From: Coptodactyla brooksi
Lineage: Eukaryota > Arthropoda > Insecta > Coleoptera > Scarabaeidae
NCBI GenBank assembly: GCA_033557675.1
Contig: JAWQRM010000083.1
Coordinates: 1-31,597, forward strand
Direction of reading: 5' to 3'
Length of the DNA: 31,597 nucleotides
A model generated the notes under the pieces. That model was not told where the DNA came from. It did not search any database and saw only the letters and a list, made by a program, of their open reading frames with translations. The position numbers and the translations under genes are program-made. Below, in pieces: positions 18,660 to 29,105 of this stretch. Every line of letters begins with the position of its first letter. The first letter of the stretch is position 1.

Positions 18660-18815
18660 TTTTGCTTAGAAAATTTTGACTTCCAATTCTTTGATGAACG
18701 ACTTGGCGTCCAACTTTTGGATTAAAGCATCATCGCTCCTGATAATGCTAACCTGGTTAGCGAAACGTGCACAGTGCATTTTCCAACTTTGGTGTAACGG
18801 TGACAATTGCTTAAC
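18660..18815 (+). repeat. Single arm of the CTGATGA-hairpin-GAAAC repeat family
   Basis: CTGATAA (18739-18745) is followed by the hairpin GCTAAC CTG GTTAGC (18747-18761) and GAAAC (18762-18766). Then come TTTTCCAACTTTGGTGTAAC and GGTGACAATTGCTTAA. All of these blocks recur at 20300-20510 and 30570-30900. No inverted partner arm is visible nearby, so this looks like a solo arm. Confidence 0.7.
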
Positions 18816-18830
18816 TTAAAAAAATAGAGA

Positions 18831-19465
18831 ACAAAAAATCCATACTTTAAGAATGTAAGAAGATAAAGTATCAAACTTCTTGTTATCACATTCCCAGGTA
18901 TTTAGTTACTTAATCAAAAATAAAGAAAGTTAAAAGTCATAGATATCAGTTAGAATTTAATACAACATTAGATAAAACTCAATCAACAATAATATTCTTT
19001 TGCATTTGCATATACCTAAAGTGCATGTGTATCTAAAATAGAGTGGATTGAAGGCTAGAAAATAATTTATTAAAAAAACTGCAGAAAACTAAACACTCCT
19101 ATTTTAACGTGTTACCTCAAACATGTTGTATACCGCAAAAAACTACATCACCGCTTGATGTAGAAAACTTAAGAAATATAATGACGATTGCTTTTTACAC
19201 TAATTCCCATAAAATATCGCAAAATGTTCACTGGTTGAATTTAATTAATAAAAAATTTATAAACCTTTAGCATTTAAACTATTCTTGTCTATATTATGAA
19301 TTTTTATATGATTTACAACAACAAATGTTAACTGCACAACTACGAAACACAAAATGGTAAGTTAATGCTAAGTTAAAATTTTAAAACATAACAAAATTAT
19401 TAAAACGGAATCGACTAAATAAAATTATCAAATAAGCAGATAAATTGTACCAAATTGTTTATCGT
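18831..19465. other. Intergenic, very AT-rich, nothing assigned
   Basis: No ORF or repeat was recognised. Confidence 0.45.
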
Positions 19466-19469
19466 GTTT

Positions 19470-20520
19470 CTCTTGGCTCAATTAAACGGCTCGGTTAAAA
19501 ACTTCTTTGTTTAAACAATTGTCACCACTACACCACGTTACAACTGTCAAATTGAAACGTCAATTTGACAGTTGAAACGTCAGTTTGACAGTTGAAACGT
19601 CAATTTGGCAGTTGAAACACCAACCTGACAGTTGAAATGTTGATTTGACAGTTAAAACGTCAGTTTAACAGTTGCCATGACAATTTGAAGATAGACTTGT
19701 CAGTTTGACATTTGAAATGTCAATCTGAGAGTTGTGCTGCCACTTTGACTGTTCTCATAATAACGTGACACTGGAAACGTCAATTTGACAGTTTAAGCAT
19801 CGATTTGGCAGTTAAAACGTCAGTTTGACAGTTGAAGCGTCAATTTAACAGTTGAAACGTCAATTTGACAGTTAAAACGACAGTTCGACAGTTGAAACGT
19901 CAATTTGACAGTTGAAATGCCAACTTGACAGTTGGAATGTCGATTTGACAGTTGAAACGTCAGTTTGATAGTTGTCATGACAATTTGACGTTAAACTTGT
20001 CAGTTTAACGTGTGAAATGCCAATCTGACAGTTGTGCTATTAGTTTGACTGTTGTCATAGTGACGTGAAACGTCAATTTAACAGTTCAAGCGTCAACTTG
20101 ACAGTTGAAACGTCAGCTTGACAGTTGGGGCGTTAATTTCACAGTTCAAACGTCAGTTTTACAGTTGAAACGTCAGTTTGACAGTTGAAACGTCAATTTG
20201 GCAGTTGAAACGTCAGTTTGACAGTTAAAACGTCAATTTGGCAATTGAAACATCAATTTGATAGTTGTCATGACAATTTGAAGTTAGTAAAAATACTTGA
20301 TCGGCGCACGTTTCGCTAGCCAAGTTAGCATCATGAGGAGCGATGAAACATTTTTGGCGATTGGAATCTCTTTCGTCGAGCAATGAACCCTTCCATTGCT
20401 TCTGATGACATTAACTTGGTTGAAACGCGTGTGGAGCAAGTATTTTCCAGTTTTGTTGTAGTGGTGACACTTGTGTGAACTTTGTTACAGAGGTTCGGAA
20501 ACCACAACTTTCTTGACTTC
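19470..20520. mobile_element. Foldback element with a minisatellite expanded in its left arm
   Basis: Two outward-facing arms meet near 20360. The right arm (plus strand) has CTGATGA at 20402, GAAAC at 20422, TTTTCCAGTTTTGTTGTAGT and GGTGACACTTGTGTGAAC. The left arm, read on the minus strand, has CTCATGATGCTAACTTGG (from 20338), GCTAGCGAAACGTGC, then the 20-bp array. It resumes with GGTGTAGTGGTGACAATTGT and TTAAACAAAG (about 19540-19505). The same block order on both sides shows a terminal-inverted-repeat or foldback design. The minisatellite interrupts one arm between the GAAAC motif and the GTGGTGACA block. No coding sequence is present. Confidence 0.7.
19546..20283. repeat. 20-bp minisatellite, ~37 units, with a 300-bp higher-order period
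   Basis: The basic unit is CAATTTGACAGTTGAAACGT, or CAGTTTGACAGTTGAAACGT, repeated head to tail. Variant units recur in order: GTTGCCATGACAATTTGAAG, a TGTCAGTTTGACA unit, a GTTGTGCTGCCACTTTGACT unit and a CTCATAATAACGTG unit at 19672-19775 reappear as GTTGTCATGACAATTTGACG and its followers at 19972-20070. They sit exactly 300 bp (15 units) apart until a small deletion. GTTGTCATGACAATTTGAAG occurs a third time at about 20264. Each unit contains the near-palindrome GTCAATTTGAC. It is not a CRISPR array, because there are no spacers. Confidence 0.93.
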
Positions 20521-20880
20521 TTCTTTGTAAAATCTAAATGTTCCATTGAAAATTACAATGTTCCATATCCTGAAATACTAGTAATTTAAAACTTGAGAAC
20601 ATTTCAATACAATGTCTTTGTCGACATTGTATTGAAGAAGCTTTGTAGAAGCTTTATAGCTTCTATACAAAATATTTTGCTTTTAATCAGTAACATCTAC
20701 GGAATTTAGTTTTAAAAATTTCTCAGGCGGTGAGTAAATAAAATCAAGTGATGATATACATTTCAAAGTTAAAGCTAAAACGATGAAGGCTTAAATTTTA
20801 TTAAAAAGGTAACTATTGAAAAGGTAATTAATTGTGGAAAAAATTACTGTTAAACACTTCAAAATTGTAACAAAATAATA
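20521..20880. other. Intergenic with one strong hairpin
   Basis: TTCAATACAATGTC (20603-20616) and GACATTGTATTGAA (20623-20636) form a perfect 14-bp stem with a 6-base loop. Tandem AGAAGCTTT units follow (20636-20660). No ORF was recognised. Confidence 0.6.
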
Positions 20881-20884
20881 AAAT

Positions 20885-21250
20885 TCATAAATACATTGTT
20901 TGGCAATAAATAACAACCACATATTTGACAAAGAAATAAACGACTTGGGTTTTCATTGCTTTTTTATAGAATATGTGTGAATTCAATTGTATAACGACTA
21001 TAAGATGGAGGAGAAGTATTTTCTTAAAGTACTTCTTCATCCTTTTTCTTGCATGTGTATATGATGCAATTATTCCATCACTTCTGTCAACACCGCAAAT
21101 TTTGTTTACCATAATCATGGACTACTTCCCGCTTTCTTGCTGCAACACTTCGTTACTTTCTGACCATTATATTAACGTCATGAATTGTACTAAGAAGCAG
21201 TACAACTCATTTATCCACTTCAATAATGTTATTTTTGCAATACCTTGCAA
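20885..21250 (-). pseudogene. piggyBac-like transposase remnant, C-terminal part
   Basis: On the minus strand, VVLLLSTIHDVNIMVRK (about 21205-21155) is followed, after a stop, by ARKREVVHDYGKQN. After a frameshift comes GVDRSDGIIASYTHARKRMK and then YFKKILLLHLIVVIQLNSHI. The GVDRSD and Tyr-Lys-Lys blocks match the end of piggyBac-type transposases (PGBD4-like), whose active site uses three aspartates. Only the C-terminal third is left, with a stop and a frameshift. No TTAA-flanked ends were found. It differs from the second piggyBac-like copy downstream, so the two represent separate insertions. Confidence 0.8.
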
Positions 21251-21269
21251 TACTTTGACCCTTTTTTAG

Positions 21270-22295
21270 TGAAATTATAATAATTAATATTATTAGATAG
21301 ATAACATAACAATTTATAATATCAACTAACTACCTTATTATTCCTCCAAGTTTATTCTAATTGTAAGTTTGAAATGAAACGGTTTCTTTTTCTGGTAGGA
21401 ATAAATAAGTTATGGATATTTATTATCAAATTCCAAAATAATGTTCAAAATTTAATTGTAATTATGACCTTATTTGGTACGAACCATTATGTTCAACATT
21501 TTCAAAAAACACAATACTTAAATTGTTAAGTCTTAAAATAGTTTACCTGTTAGGCTATCTTCTTTTATTACCATGTTCTTCTTTGGAACGATTAACATCA
21601 ACTGGTTCAATCACATCTTTGAAAAAAACAATCCATATTTCTTAATTCTAATCTTTCCTTCTGAATTTTCTATGGCGAACATTTTAATGTACTAAATACA
21701 GTATACTCTTTAAAATTGTAACTTTCGAATTGGTCAGTTGAAAGCGTGCAATATTTCTTTGCAAAAAGCAACTGTGAATTAGCTCCATGTTGATTTGAAC
21801 TCTCTGCGGTGTTCTTTAGAATGTTAGTAACAAACAATCATTATTCCTATGACTAGTTGATCAGACGTACTAAATAATAAATTAGTTTATTATTTGGTGT
21901 GTCAGTAAGAAGTTTCAATCACCCATGTACAGGGTGAATCAATACTCTCTGCGCAATCGTCAACATTCGCACCAAACTTATTTCTGAACGAATGTACCTC
22001 CCCAGATGTCACCCTTTAACTGAAACTCGCAGCTGCTAAACCTGCTGGTACATAAATAAAAGACATCCACGAAAACGCTTCCTAACAGTGCCTCCTAAAT
22101 AAAGGGTTATGATTGTGAATACACAATTAACTGGCATTATAAAACATGTCAATTGTAAATCAAGTTGAAATGACATACGTGATAAGAACGACTATATAGG
22201 TATTAAAGAAGAAGGTTTATTTAGAATTTTCTACATTAAAGCAATAAATACAAACTGTGCTACATATTACGTGTGATCTGCAATCAAATTAATAT
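21270..22295. other. Intergenic between two piggyBac-like remnants, nothing assigned
   Basis: The stretch is AT-rich. A small hairpin, CTAAATAATAAA with TTTATTATTTGG, lies at about 21869-21896. No gene was recognised. Confidence 0.45.
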
Positions 22296-22299
22296 TATT

Positions 22300-23215
22300 T
22301 ACTGCATGTTACCTTGGTCTTGGTGTTTACTTCCGTAAACGTAACATTTCCCTTTCTTCTTTCTCTTCTTTCTTTTTAGGAATGCATAAATATCTGACGG
22401 TAAATAGAGAATTTTCAACTTCGTGTTGTTTCCGGAGAATATGATACATTCTTTAGAAATATGCCTGCAACATTTGGAGCTTTTTCTGATTTAGTCAAAG
22501 AATAAAAACTCTCAGCATTCATTCCTGCAATATTTACAAATGTATAAAATACTACTGTGATCATCTTTTTGTTATTCACGATATTAGATAAGTAGCTGCC
22601 ATTTTATGGAGTGTTAACCCAACCTTTTACTTTCTTGTAATCCAATACTACAACTGATTCTGCCCGTTTCGGGATGAATATGTTTTGACACTAATATTTG
22701 ATCTTTCCAAAAGACCAATTTGTTGAGATTTTTTGGTCAAAAGTAATGGGAAAATTTCTGTTTTATATTTTGCAAACTTATTAAGGTATGATATTCTGAA
22801 GATATTCTTGCACAACAATTATCGGTGAAGACATTTCTATCAAATCCTTTTATCTTCGAAATTAACTGTATAATTTCATATGGTGAATTTGAAAGTTGAT
22901 ATGGACCATCAGGCTGCTTTACAATATCCATTTTAGTGTAGTTAGTATACAAATTTTGAACTTGTTGCTGGACGAATTAGCAGTCCCAATCAATCAGAAC
23001 CTCAAAATAATATTCATAGTTAATTATAACATTTCGTACATAGTTGTTTCTTTGCAATTATGTCTCATGTTTGTATTTATTACTTACGGTGTCCATGTAC
23101 CTGTTGGTGTGTTGAGCAATAAGGTCAAACACGTTGCTGCCACCAATTTTCATGAAAGCCTCACTCTTATTGTTGACAATTTTGGAAACATATGTTGTAC
23201 CGGAAGTAATTGATC
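22300..23215 (-). pseudogene. Second piggyBac-like transposase remnant, nearly full C-terminal half
   Basis: Blocks on the minus strand read in order. N-terminal SEAFMKIGGSNVFDLIAQHT followed by NRYMD lies at about 23165-23090. PDGPYQLSNSPYEIIQLI with GFDRNVFTDN at 22952-22737 includes the catalytic-region aspartate of TDN. KMITVVFYTFVNIAGMNAES lies at about 22570-22515. A basic tail, FLKRKKRKKKGKCYVYG, at about 22400-22330 resembles the start of the C-terminal cysteine-rich zinc-binding domain. Stops and frame changes separate the blocks, so it is dead. The VFYTFVNIAGMNA and basic-tail pattern marks a different piggyBac lineage from the copy at 20885-21250. Confidence 0.82.
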
Positions 23216-23640
23216 ATATTCTTTTGAAGACTTTTTCTTTCTGCAGTAAGGGCATCTTTTTCTATCTTGAAGCTTTGTGTTTACTTAATCAACTACATAA
23301 TTTGGAAAAGATTTTAAATTGGGTTTTCATTTGCAGGAGTATTTTAATGTGTTTATTATACATACTTTTTAAAATATAAAAGATAAGTCAAATTGATAAA
23401 TACCCACAAACTAATTTGTCAAGAAATCATATTGCACTTCTAACTTTTGCGTTATATGTGTACTTAAAAAAGAACTAGATGTTCTACAATACGTTAGCAT
23501 TTATCGAATGGTTTGTAAAGACACCAATTACGGAGACGTCATGGATTCACAACGAAAATAAACAACTGAAATCACGAAGGAGCTAGCATCATCGTCCGGA
23601 TTTAGTATCCAAGCTGATTCATCATATCCTCAACTGAGGT
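23216..23640. other. Intergenic, possibly the outer part of the second piggyBac copy
   Basis: No clear coding blocks or terminal repeats were seen. The ORF at 23134-23379 is antisense to the piggyBac remnant and is not credible. Confidence 0.35.
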
Positions 23641-23654
23641 GGCTAGTGGAGAAC

Positions 23655-24160
23655 ATAATCTTCTTATACATACAATAGTATGGCACCAGATGGCAACGAA
23701 ACAGTTTGGAGAAAGCTTTATATAAATGAGACTTCAGCCTCTATTAAATACGGTGGAGCAACACACTTATAGTAGGGAAAATTTGTCAAAAAGTTGCTTA
23801 AGTTGTCCATCAACAGAAAAGTGTTTATTCTAGTTGAAAATTTTATACCTCAAATATAAAGCTGGCATTTAATGAACAATTTTAAGTTGAATAAGTGCTT
23901 TATTATTCAGAGCTTGCTTTGTAGAAAGAATAATGGATAGAACTCTATATCTAGATATTTTAAAGCAAAATTTGGAGAAGACTGTTGTGAAGTTCTAACT
24001 GAATTCTTTGCAAAATTTGAAATTCAACATATTAACAATTAAATGAATGTTCTTGTTTAATTCAGTTTGTTCCAATAACAATAATCCCCAAAATATCCAA
24101 AGATGTTTGGAGGCCATTGTATGTGGTAGATATGTAGAAATATATTACGGGTCAATACCA
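23655..24160 (+). pseudogene. Tc1-like transposase remnant
   Basis: MAPDGNETVWRKLYINETSA followed by SIKYGGATH (about 23680-23765) corresponds to the Tc1 block around the conserved WRK and KHGGGS stretch. MDRTLYLDILKQNLEK (about 23934-23981) corresponds to the helix that precedes the second catalytic aspartate. CSNNNNPQNIQRCLEAI (about 24071-24121) corresponds to the degenerated QDNDPKH motif, in which the aspartate is lost. The blocks lie in different frames with stops between them. No inverted terminal repeats were found. Confidence 0.6.
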
Positions 24161-24460
24161 CTTAGTTTCCATTATTTTATTAGCTATGACTTCATGGAAG
24201 TATTTTTAGAACAAAAGTATCGATTGCTTGTTTTGAGACGACGTGGAATAGTTAAGAAAACCCACCTCTTATGAAGCCTATTCTTCTTCTTGAAAGTAAA
24301 CCAAGAAACTAAATTCAAGAAACTAAACAGTTTCTTGTGTGATTTGTATAATTTTTTTTACAAGCTATACTGAGAGTACACTAACTATAAAAAATGCAAA
24401 TTGCAAATTGAATCTATTCAAAACTTATAACTACATTTTGTGTACATTATGGGTTTGATA

Positions 24461-24592
24461 TTACTTTTTCGTTTATTGACAAGCACTACTTTTTCACTTT
24501 TTGTTGACATGTTTCTGACAGTCTTTAAAAAGTGAAAGCAGAAACATGTTAAAAAGTGAAATAATAGTGCTCGTTAATGAAGGAAAAGGTAA
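24461..24592. mobile_element. Short foldback/MITE-like element
   Basis: The left arm 24461-24517 (TTACTTTTTCGTTTATTGAC ... ACATGTTTCTG) and right arm 24539-24592 (CAGAAACATGTT ... AAGGAAAAGGTAA) are inverted copies with some mismatches and a ~20-bp loop. The outer sequence GGGTTTGATATTACTTTTTC recurs at 28239-28260 as GGATTTGATATTACCTTTTC followed by the same GAGCACTA block, so this is a repeat family. Confidence 0.75.
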
Positions 24593-24599
24593 GGAGAAG

Positions 24600-27500
24600 G
24601 AAAAGGTAAGAAATTAATTATGGAATAATGCTATCGTAACAAATTTATTTTAATGCCACAACGTTACTCACATAATATACTTTAATGTACAGAGCGATGT
24701 GTAAACTTCAGTACTAAAACAGTCATTGAATCATGTTTTTTTTTTCTTTGGAGGTGGAAATGATCCCAAATTTGCATATAAACCCTATGTTCATAGTAAA
24801 CGCTTCATTTTTATCACCTCAATGTCTTCCGGTTTACAATGCATCAGAACCAATATTTCAATGACAAAGAGAAATTTATAACTAGTTCTTTTGTAGTATT
24901 ATCAAGGAGAGTCATATGGAAAGTTGTCGTTTCTAGTTTGCTTCTTTATCTACCTTGAGACACCAGGTGATATTTAAAAGCAGATCCAATAATAGTTACT
25001 GATTTCTGGAATAAATCGATGTATTACATTGTGCCATATTTTATTTTTATGTTCTATAGAAACTATTAAAAGGACCAGTAATTTTCGTAAGTACGGAAGT
25101 GTACTGAAAGTATATTTGTATTAAAATGATGTTCACGGAACTCTACCGTAGCCTTTGCCAAAATATACCTACCGCAAACAATAACTGGTGGAAAGGAAGT
25201 CTAGAAATAAGGAACCACAAGAACCGTCCGCAGTAAGGTTGCAAACATGCATATAATCGCTTCAAAAATAGACGCTCGTATAACGTGCTCTGTGGCTAAA
25301 ACACAATTGCAAACTATTATTAAATAAATCGGTAATTTAACAGGGCCAAACTATTTCCGCGACATAATTTTGCAGGACTATTATGTTGGTAGCCGCAGAA
25401 ATGAAAATAGCATTGGAATATTCCCTTCCTTTGTTTATAAAATAAACCAAGCGGAAATTAATAGGTTCATTAATAGCCTTCGTTTATTCGTCAGATGATA
25501 TATCTTGTTTCTGCACTTGCTGTTTACGTAATCATTTTAGTTGATTTTGATATCCATGGACATCCATTGTATAACCAGATGGTTAAGTTGACAAATAACT
25601 TTTTTTGTTCCACTAACTTAACCATTTCGTATTTATCTGCCTAATGAAGAAAATATTAGAAAGCAATTTAATTATATGCTTTAATTTTTAAATTGTTGTA
25701 TAGATATTGATTGGACTATAAAACCATATTAAATCGAAAAACAATTTTTTTAGTTTTTAAGTAAAAAATTAAATTAAGTTATTAATAAATAACTTGCATT
25801 ATTATTTTGTAGCAACATACATCACATAGGAATTGTTCTCAATCCAAATCCCATTCTTATTGCTGAACCCTGTTGAAACATGTGGATAACTATATTTGCT
25901 ATTTCAGGACAATTTTTGCATTACAACTGCTATACATTTGTGCTGTTGTATAAAAGCCATTCGTTCACTTTAAAGAGCATCTGAATTCTTATTACTTTTC
26001 ATTTTACATTGTCAAAAAGATATGGGTTAAAGTAGTATATAAAGGAATTCAAATGATGTAATTTTTCAGTATGGTTTTTGTTCTAATAAAGAATTGCATA
26101 TTAATGAAATGTTAACAATAATTATGCAGGAACCAATATTGAGAAAAGTATCCCGAATAGAATATACATAAAGAAGTTTATTTAACATACAGCCATCAAG
26201 TGCATAATGATATTTTCCAATAAATTATATTGTACACTCTTGGTTATATCGCTTATTATCAGTCCAATCACGTATGATTAACCATTGAAAATTCTAATCA
26301 TTCGCGTACAGTGCTGAAGGATTGCAATAAAATGTATCATCATCCGGAATTTTATCACCGGCAAAATATAAATAATGCGTCATGGGGAAGAACTGTTGCA
26401 AAAATCTACTAATATTTTGCGTTCATTTCACAATGATATGCTTGTAGACAGATCTTTTTTTACAAGAAATCTGGAAAATGTTTAACATCAATTTTCATAT
26501 AGTTTATTACACATATATCTGATGATATTTTCTTTAAATCCACAGCTCCGTCATATCCATACTCCATATCCTTGCAATATGGTTTCAGATGACGTTTTTG
26601 TTTTAAATATTAAAATATTTGACCATCCAAATATTTTAATTCACTTTTAGTTTGAGTGCTACACTAATTTTACTCGGAGTATAAGTTGATACAGGATGAA
26701 TGTTAAAATGTTAAATGCAAGGACGTTGAAATTCCTTGCAAATTCCAAACAATTGGTGCAAAAAATAATTATCAAACAATTTCTTGTTATTAAAAACTAA
26801 TTAACTACTTAATGTCATACCTGGATGAAACCTCCACGGAATCATATGACATCATATGACATATTTGCTGTTCATATGAACATTATATGAACAGCAATTC
26901 ATATAACTTATATTGTTTGTTATGTGGTAAAACTTGAACATGACAATGTTATTGTGTTCAATTTAATATATGCGAAATATTTCATATGTATGAAATACGT
27001 TGCAAGAGAAATAAACTTCTAGGGAAAGTACAACCATTACCTTTTCTTGATTTTGAGTAACACAACAAATAAATGAGTACAAGATTTTTATACTTTCTGT
27101 TCATAAAACCCCATTATAATAAGTATCAAAAAACGATTAACGATTTAGTGTTTGAATACTTGCTTGAAATCTGGGATAAAAATAAATGAACTCAATAATA
27201 AATTCTTGGAAATTACCAAATGCAGGAATAGGGTTAATAAAGACTATTAGAGGACTTAAGAGGACTTACTGTTTAACCATCTGTATAGTTTAATAGACTA
27301 GGTATTGTAGAATTAAAAAAGCGTTTTAGTGGTTGATAATTTGTAAAATATTTGAGTCTCTATGGTTGAACTAGAAACATGGGCGGGAAACGCTGTACAA
27401 GGAGCAATTATATAAATAAGGGGTGGGGATAAAGTAAGGAAAAGCTTAATTGCTTTCTTATTGGTTATATCAAAGCCTCAGGCCTCGCCTTTTTAAGAAA

Positions 27501-28238
27501 TTTAAACAAAGATTTATAAAAGGTTATTCATTTACGCGTGTCATTGAGAAACAGAAAGAGACATTTTATGCTAGATGTGGTTACAATAGTTATTGTAATT
27601 AACTATAATTATGCTCTAACATAATTGTCATTTTTAACTGTTTATATCAAGGTTGATGTTGGTGAGTAATACTAGCATAATCCAGTTTTGCTTGTCAAAG
27701 AACATTGATTCAGTGGAAGAAATGTAATACACAGAACATTTAACATTAGATTTTATTAAACGATATCTACAAAAAACACTCGATGAAAATAAATGTACGC
27801 CAAAAGTCTCTTTAATAATGGCTTAAACAAGCAAAAGAGAAATTTAAACACAGGAATTTATTTGATATGTGGTCAGGGCATTTAAGCGTTCAGGTATTAA
27901 ATAGGAAACGCGAATACAAACTGGAAGATAGCTGCGATAATTATGGCAATTAACTATAATTATTTGATAACTTAACAACTATAATTTTTTACTGATTTCA
28001 TCAAGTTTAGTTTTAGATTCGGCAATTTTTTTTAGATAATGTGCACGTAAATAACACACAAAAATGCATAAAAACATAAATGCATAAAAAATATCATTAT
28101 AGCACTTAAAAACCACTTCACTTACAAGTGGATTCTTAATGCATTAGGTGAGCTAAATAACAACCGTGAAGCGGTTCTATTTATATCAATGCATACGTGA
28201 AGGTTGGAAATTGATCTGATAAGTTTGACATTTTTATG
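24600..28238. other. Long AT-rich stretch with no supported gene
   Basis: No supported gene or named element was found. Visible details: an inverted repeat ATGGTTAAGTT/AACTTAACCAT at about 25580-25628; a 13-bp hairpin TTGCTGTTCATAT/ATATGAACAGCAA at 26865-26897 next to three ATCATATGAC-like repeats; and an AATTAACTATAATTAT block present at both ~27598 and ~27949. On the minus strand at about 26610-26455, a frame reads KQKRHLKPYCKDMEYGYDGA then VDLKKISSDICVINY, followed at about 26370-26300 by AGDKIPDDDTFYCNPSALY. These look protein-like but match no family I recognise, and stops interrupt them. Confidence 0.4.
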
Positions 28239-28310
28239 GATTTGATATTACCTTTTCCTTCACTGACGAGCACTAGTTTTTCTAATCAAACTAGTGCTTT
28301 TCTAATTTTA
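28239..28310 (+). repeat. Second copy of the 24461 foldback family, shortened
   Basis: GGATTTGATATTACCTTTTC, then CTTCACTGACGAGCACTAG, matches the left arm of the element at 24461. The inner part has shrunk to a 10-bp hairpin, GCACTAGTTT/AAACTAGTGC (28270-28297). Confidence 0.65.
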
Positions 28311-29105
28311 GTATTGAATAGAGGCTTTACAACAATAATTTAAACATTTTGCATGTTTGATATGACAAACAAAGTAATGTCCAAGGTGAACTGTAAAACA
28401 CTGCACGGGAAAGTACAACAATGTTGACATTTCATATTCTAATCATTTCGCATATGCGAATAAGAATGTCAATACCATGCATAAATAGTTTCATCGTATG
28501 AAATGCAGCGATTATTTCAGCGTGCTTTGGAAAATGCCATAACGAAGTAGCATTCCGATTTCATTAACTATCGTTTCTAATTTGCTTTCACCACTGTTAG
28601 TACTGCACGAGACGGTGATTTCGTGCCGCAAAATAGAAGAGAATCCTTGAATGGATGCTAATGTACTCACAACAGCTTTACTTGCGCAAACGGAATAAAA
28701 CAACGCAAACGCTTCCCGCGATTTCACTTTTACGCCAATAATAAGAAAGTCAATGGTGATTCATGTAGGAGTCTCGAAAAAAAAATAGAGTGCAGACTGC
28801 GTGTCATGACATGAAAAAACTAAATAATAACTATAAACGTGTGACGTAAAAACCTTTGAAGGGATTTGTAAGGGTTAGAAATTAGGGGTAGAAAGTACAT
28901 TTTCGCCAATATCTCGAAAACGAAAACTGTTGTGAAACCTCTATGAGTAAGTTATCCTTCTTTTTAAATACTAAAATTGATATAAGATATATAAATAAAT
29001 ATTTATTGGTAATGAATTTAAAAGCAACAAACAGAAAGAATGGTTAAATATCCCGAAGATTGGATTCAATATTACTAAATTAATTGTTTGTAAAATATTA
29101 TTTTT
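28311..29105. other. Intergenic, nothing firmly assigned
   Basis: An imperfect palindrome around TTTCGCATATGCGAA (about 28446-28460) is flanked by TTGACATT and AATGTCAA. The minus-strand ORF 28512-28727 is somewhat less AT-rich than its surroundings but has no recognisable motif. Confidence 0.4.

Noticed and set aside
19546..20283. CRISPR array
   Set aside because: The 20-bp units are contiguous without spacers, they vary like a minisatellite, and the genome is eukaryotic.
22896..23379. Plus-strand ORFs of 105 and 81 codons
   Set aside because: They are antisense to the piggyBac remnant read on the minus strand.
28512..28727. A 71-codon minus-strand ORF with mixed composition
   Set aside because: It looks more protein-like than most, but it has no recognised motif, no splice context and no regulatory signals, so it is not called as a gene.
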